NCBI RefSeq assembly: GCF_004152935.1
Contig: NZ_SETE01000001.1
Span: 434,001 to 498,000 of the forward strand
Direction of reading: 5' to 3'
Length of the DNA stretch: 64,000 nt
Source of the DNA: Brumimicrobium glaciale
GTDB taxonomy: Bacteria; Bacteroidota; Bacteroidia; Flavobacteriales_D; Crocinitomicaceae
The stretch's first letter is position 1, and every line of letters begins with the position of its first letter. Below, piece by piece: positions 61,047 to 64,000 of this stretch. The translations under genes and the position numbers were made by a program. Below the pieces are notes generated by a model. That model was not told the origin of the DNA, did not search any database, and saw nothing but the letters and a program-made list of their open reading frames with translations.

Positions 61047-64000
61047 ATGAAAAAAGTCAACCCGGAGAGGGAACCTCAATTATTTAAACCTGAGAATACA
61101 CGATGGAAATCAATTTCCAATGCATTAGGTGTGCTACTTTTATTTATTGGAATATCAACTTCTGGTATTTCACAGACTATCCAGATAGGAAGTGGGACTG
61201 CAGTAAATTCCTACATACCACTATATTATCTTTATAATTATAATTATTCACAAACTATCTATACTCAAAGTGAGTTAACTGCTGCAGGTATGGATCCGAC
61301 TCAGGGATTAATTACTAAAGTTAGGTATAAAGCAACTACAAGTCAATCTACTGCTAATTGGCAAGATTGGGAGATTTACATGGGAAACACTACTAAAGTA
61401 GGTTTCGATAGTGGAACCGACTGGATCGGAATTGCTAATATTACTCCTGTTTTTAATGGTACAATTGCTGCAAATGTTGTCGCAGGACAGTGGCTAGAAA
61501 TTACTCTAACTACTCCATTTCAATGGGATGGAACAAGTAATATTGTGGTTGCAGTAAATGAAACAACTTCAACTTATGGAAATAATCCAGGGTGGTCCGC
61601 GTACACGCTAGCACCTTCTACAGGTCAGAAAGCTATTTACAAATACGAGGATGCTGCTCCTTATAGCGCAACAACGCCTCCTATAGGTGCATCACGATCA
61701 AATACGGTTGCTCAAATTCAATTTGATGGTAACCTTCAAGCGGGTTGTTCAGGAACTCCAGTAGTTGCTGCTATTACGGCTCCTGCTTCAGTATGTTTGG
61801 GTCTTGATGTTGATCTGGTAGGGTCATTAATTGCTTCAGCAGGTATTTCTTACCAATGGCAAGAATCTCCAAATGGTACAACATGGACAGATATTTCTGG
61901 TGCTACAAATGCAACTCATACAATTGTTGGTGGTATTACTGCTGATACTTACTACAGATTAAAAGTAACCTGTGCTAATGGTGGTACATTTGATACTTCG
62001 AATGAAGTGTTGGTCGATTTAACTTCGGCTTTTTTAGCTCCTTGGACTTATGACGTTGAAACGGCGTCAGAATCAACGAATTCTCAAATTGAAGATTGTT
62101 GGTCGTCAACACCTAATAATACAACTTCTGCTTACCGTTGGGATATAGAAGGAAACGGTGGGGGAACACCTTCATCAAATACAGGTCCTAATGTTCCTAA
62201 TAGTGGTAATACTTATTTCTATACAGAGGCATCTTCTGGTGTTACAGGAGCCGTAGCTGAATTAATTACACCACAAATTGATGTGTCTGGATTAACTACT
62301 GCATCATTAAAATTCTATTTTCATATGTATGGTGTAGATATTAGTGAGTTGTCAGTTGGTGTTTCTACTGATATGGGGGCAACTTGGACAAGTGCGCTTA
62401 CAATTACAGGTGCACAACAAACTGCAAGTACAGACCCTTGGTTAGTTCAATGGGTTGACTTGAGTGCATACACAGGAGTTCTTCAACTTCGTTTTAAAGC
62501 AATTAGAGGAGTAGGTTTTGAAGGTGATATGGCTATTGATGACATTTCTGTTATCGAGGCACCATCTTGTATTCCTCCATCGGCTCTTACGTCAGCACTT
62601 ACATCAAGTACTTCAGCTGAGTTAGGTTGGACTCAAAGTGGTTCTGCTACAGTTTGGAATATTCAGTATGGAGCTCCAGGATTTACTATAGGATCAGGTA
62701 CTCCTGAAAATGCAGTAACTAACCCTTATAATTTGACAGGTTTAACAACTGGTTCGACTTACGAATATTATGTTCAAGCGGATTGTGGAAGTGCTAATTT
62801 AAGTACTTGGACAGGTCCTTTTGAGTTTTCTATAGATTACTGTGAAGTTTCTACAACGAGTTTGTTTGAGTACTTAACTTCAATTACATCAAATGGTGCT
62901 GTTTCAAATATTTCATATACTGCAAGTTCATTCCCTGCAGGTTCTTATGCGAATGAGACTGCACAGATATTTGAATCTTATGAAACACAAACTTTCGATA
63001 TTTTGACTAACTATTCATCAGGTATTAATGGAGTAAATGTTTGGGTAGATTGGAATAACGATTTGAACTTTGATGCAACGGAATTATTAGCTTCTGCTAC
63101 TGGTGCGACTCAGCATACTTTATCAGTTACTGTTCCAACAGGTACGCCTCAAGGAAATTATAGAATGAGAGTTCGTGGTCAATGGGGCAGTTCTGCAAAT
63201 CCACCAGCGTGTGGACTTGTTAATTATGGGTCAACTGTAGACTTTACTTTAACTATTACTTCGCCTCCATCTTGTTTGTCACCTACTGCCTTGACAGTTG
63301 CTAATTTAAATTATACAACTGCGGATCTTGGTTGGACTGACGTTTCAACAAATTGGGAAATCGAATATGGTGCACAAGGATTTACTATAGGATCTGGAGC
63401 CTCAGCATTTACAAGTGCAAATCCTTATGCTGTCTCTAATTTAACACCAAATACTAATAATAGTTTCTATGTGAGAGCAATTTGTGCTCCAGGAGATACG
63501 AGTACTTGGGCTGGTCCTTATAATTTTTATACAGGACCTTGTACTCCTTCACCTACTTCAGTAGATGGAATCGGTATTACAAATGTTACAATGGGTACTA
63601 TAAATAATACAACTGGTGCTGAACCAAATAACTATGGTAACTACACAGCTCAGTCAACAAGTGTGCCTGCAGGTACTACGTTGCCAATTGATATTACTTT
63701 GGAAACAGGATACACATACAATTTATTTGCTTGGGTAGACTGGAATGGTGATTTAGATTTTGATGATGCCAACGAAGGGTATTATTTAGGAGAATCTACT
63801 AATGCAAACCCAACAACTTTTAATGCTTCTATCTTAATCCCGGCTGGTGCCGTTTTAGGTAACTATAGTATTAGAATTGGTGGTGCTGATAATGCTTTAG
63901 GTTCTACACTACCTTCTGATCCATGTTATACAGGAGCGTATGCTACATTTGAAGAATATACATTGACAATTACTGCTGCTCCGCCTTGTGCAGATCCATC
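61047..64000 (+). CDS. giant modular surface adhesin 4 (truncated by window edge)
   Basis: The frame is open from ATG 61047 to the last base, at least 984 codons. The N-terminus is MKKVNPEREPQLFKPENTRW with a hydrophobic segment and a likely cleavage after GISQ (residue 43). Modules seen: an unassigned N-terminal domain (about 45-230), an Ig-like segment (SYQWQESPNGTTWTDISGA), a jelly-roll domain (SELITPQIDVSGL-like), Fn3, GEVED (GINGVNVWVDWNNDLNF), Fn3 and a further GEVED-like domain (TYNLFAWVDWNGDLDFDD). A sorting domain would be expected beyond the edge. Role as for its paralogues. Confidence 0.85.
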   Translation, partial: MKKVNPEREPQLFKPENTRWKSISNALGVLLLFIGISTSGISQTIQIGSGTAVNSYIPLYYLYNYNYSQTIYTQSELTAAGMDPTQGLITKVRYKATTSQSTANWQDWEIYMGNTTKVGFDSGTDWIGIANITPVFNGTIAANVVAGQWLEITLTTPFQWDGTSNIVVAVNETTSTYGNNPGWSAYTLAPSTGQKAIYKYEDAAPYSATTPPIGASRSNTVAQIQFDGNLQAGCSGTPVVAAITAPASVCLGLDVDLVGSLIASAGISYQWQESPNGTTWTDISGATNATHTIVGGITADTYYRLKVTCANGGTFDTSNEVLVDLTSAFLAPWTYDVETASESTNSQIEDCWSSTPNNTTSAYRWDIEGNGGGTPSSNTGPNVPNSGNTYFYTEASSGVTGAVAELITPQIDVSGLTTASLKFYFHMYGVDISELSVGVSTDMGATWTSALTITGAQQTASTDPWLVQWVDLSAYTGVLQLRFKAIRGVGFEGDMAIDDISVIEAPSCIPPSALTSALTSSTSAELGWTQSGSATVWNIQYGAPGFTIGSGTPENAVTNPYNLTGLTTGSTYEYYVQADCGSANLSTWTGPFEFSIDYCEVSTTSLFEYLTSITSNGAVSNISYTASSFPAGSYANETAQIFESYETQTFDILTNYSSGINGVNVWVDWNNDLNFDATELLASATGATQHTLSVTVPTGTPQGNYRMRVRGQWGSSANPPACGLVNYGSTVDFTLTITSPPSCLSPTALTVANLNYTTADLGWTDVSTNWEIEYGAQGFTIGSGASAFTSANPYAVSNLTPNTNNSFYVRAICAPGDTSTWAGPYNFYTGPCTPSPTSVDGIGITNVTMGTINNTTGAEPNNYGNYTAQSTSVPAGTTLPIDITLETGYTYNLFAWVDWNGDLDFDDANEGYYLGESTNANPTTFNASILIPAGAVLGNYSIRIGGADNALGSTLPSDPCYTGAYATFEEYTLTITAAPPCADP

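Overview
The window looks like chromosome of a Bacteroidota bacterium, probably order Flavobacteriales. The evidence is an AT-rich base composition, TAnnTTTG-type -7 promoter motifs, very large surface proteins ending in a type IX secretion (T9SS) C-terminal sorting domain, and marker families such as DUF4270, DUF3098, DUF2723, a single-domain starch-synthase-like protein and a SusC/TonB-type receptor. There are no rRNA genes and no CRISPR array. One tRNA gene, tRNA-Gln(TTG), lies at 7988-8059.

Region 1 (about 1-7980) is accessory. A truncated TPR/MORN-like exported protein at the left edge is followed by a leftward cassette: HTH/excisionase-like protein, replication-initiator-like protein with a repeat-rich linker, DnaC-like AAA+ ATPase, and a peptidoglycan-binding/N-acetylmuramoyl-L-alanine amidase protein. 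To the right of the cassette are a G-rich iteron-like cluster (3857-4171), a strongly folded four-helix RNA-like element (4360-4473, with flanking hairpins), a 65-residue ORF, an unrecognised 502-residue protein, a tyrosine recombinase of the IntDOT-like kind, and a pair of 33-bp palindromes in front of tRNA-Gln. I read this as an integrated mobile element, or the remains of one, parked beside the tRNA gene. The far end of the element could not be identified. It is the least explained part of the window.

Region 2 (8364-41246) is mostly housekeeping. It contains a DUF2723 glycosyltransferase-like membrane protein, a polysaccharide deacetylase and thiL; ddl; a SufT-like DUF59 protein; a GT4 glycosyltransferase; a PLP decarboxylase; an ASCH protein; a TonB-dependent receptor; an oligopeptide-type binding lipoprotein; methylmalonyl-CoA epimerase; a HAD hydrolase; and a YceI lipoprotein. 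Then come ftsX-DUF3098-truB-DUF389-queA, ispD, metF, a divergent pair panC-ribE versus starch-synthase-like/DUF4270/glmS, and an SDR protein. Many intergenic gaps carry short AT-rich repeats (AATTGATAATTG family) or palindromic REP-like elements.

Region 3 (41733-64000) is a tandem array of four paralogous giant surface proteins, the last cut by the window edge. They are built from fibronectin type III-like modules, jelly-roll/MAM-like modules, GEVED modules and one beta-helix. The three complete ones add a 51-residue repeat present 14, 2 and 1 times respectively and the same T9SS sorting domain. Near-identical terminator hairpins follow each complete gene, and spacer DNA is also duplicated, so the array grew by tandem duplication and recombination. 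An eight-G run in the third gene and nearly identical internal repeats suggest these proteins can vary.
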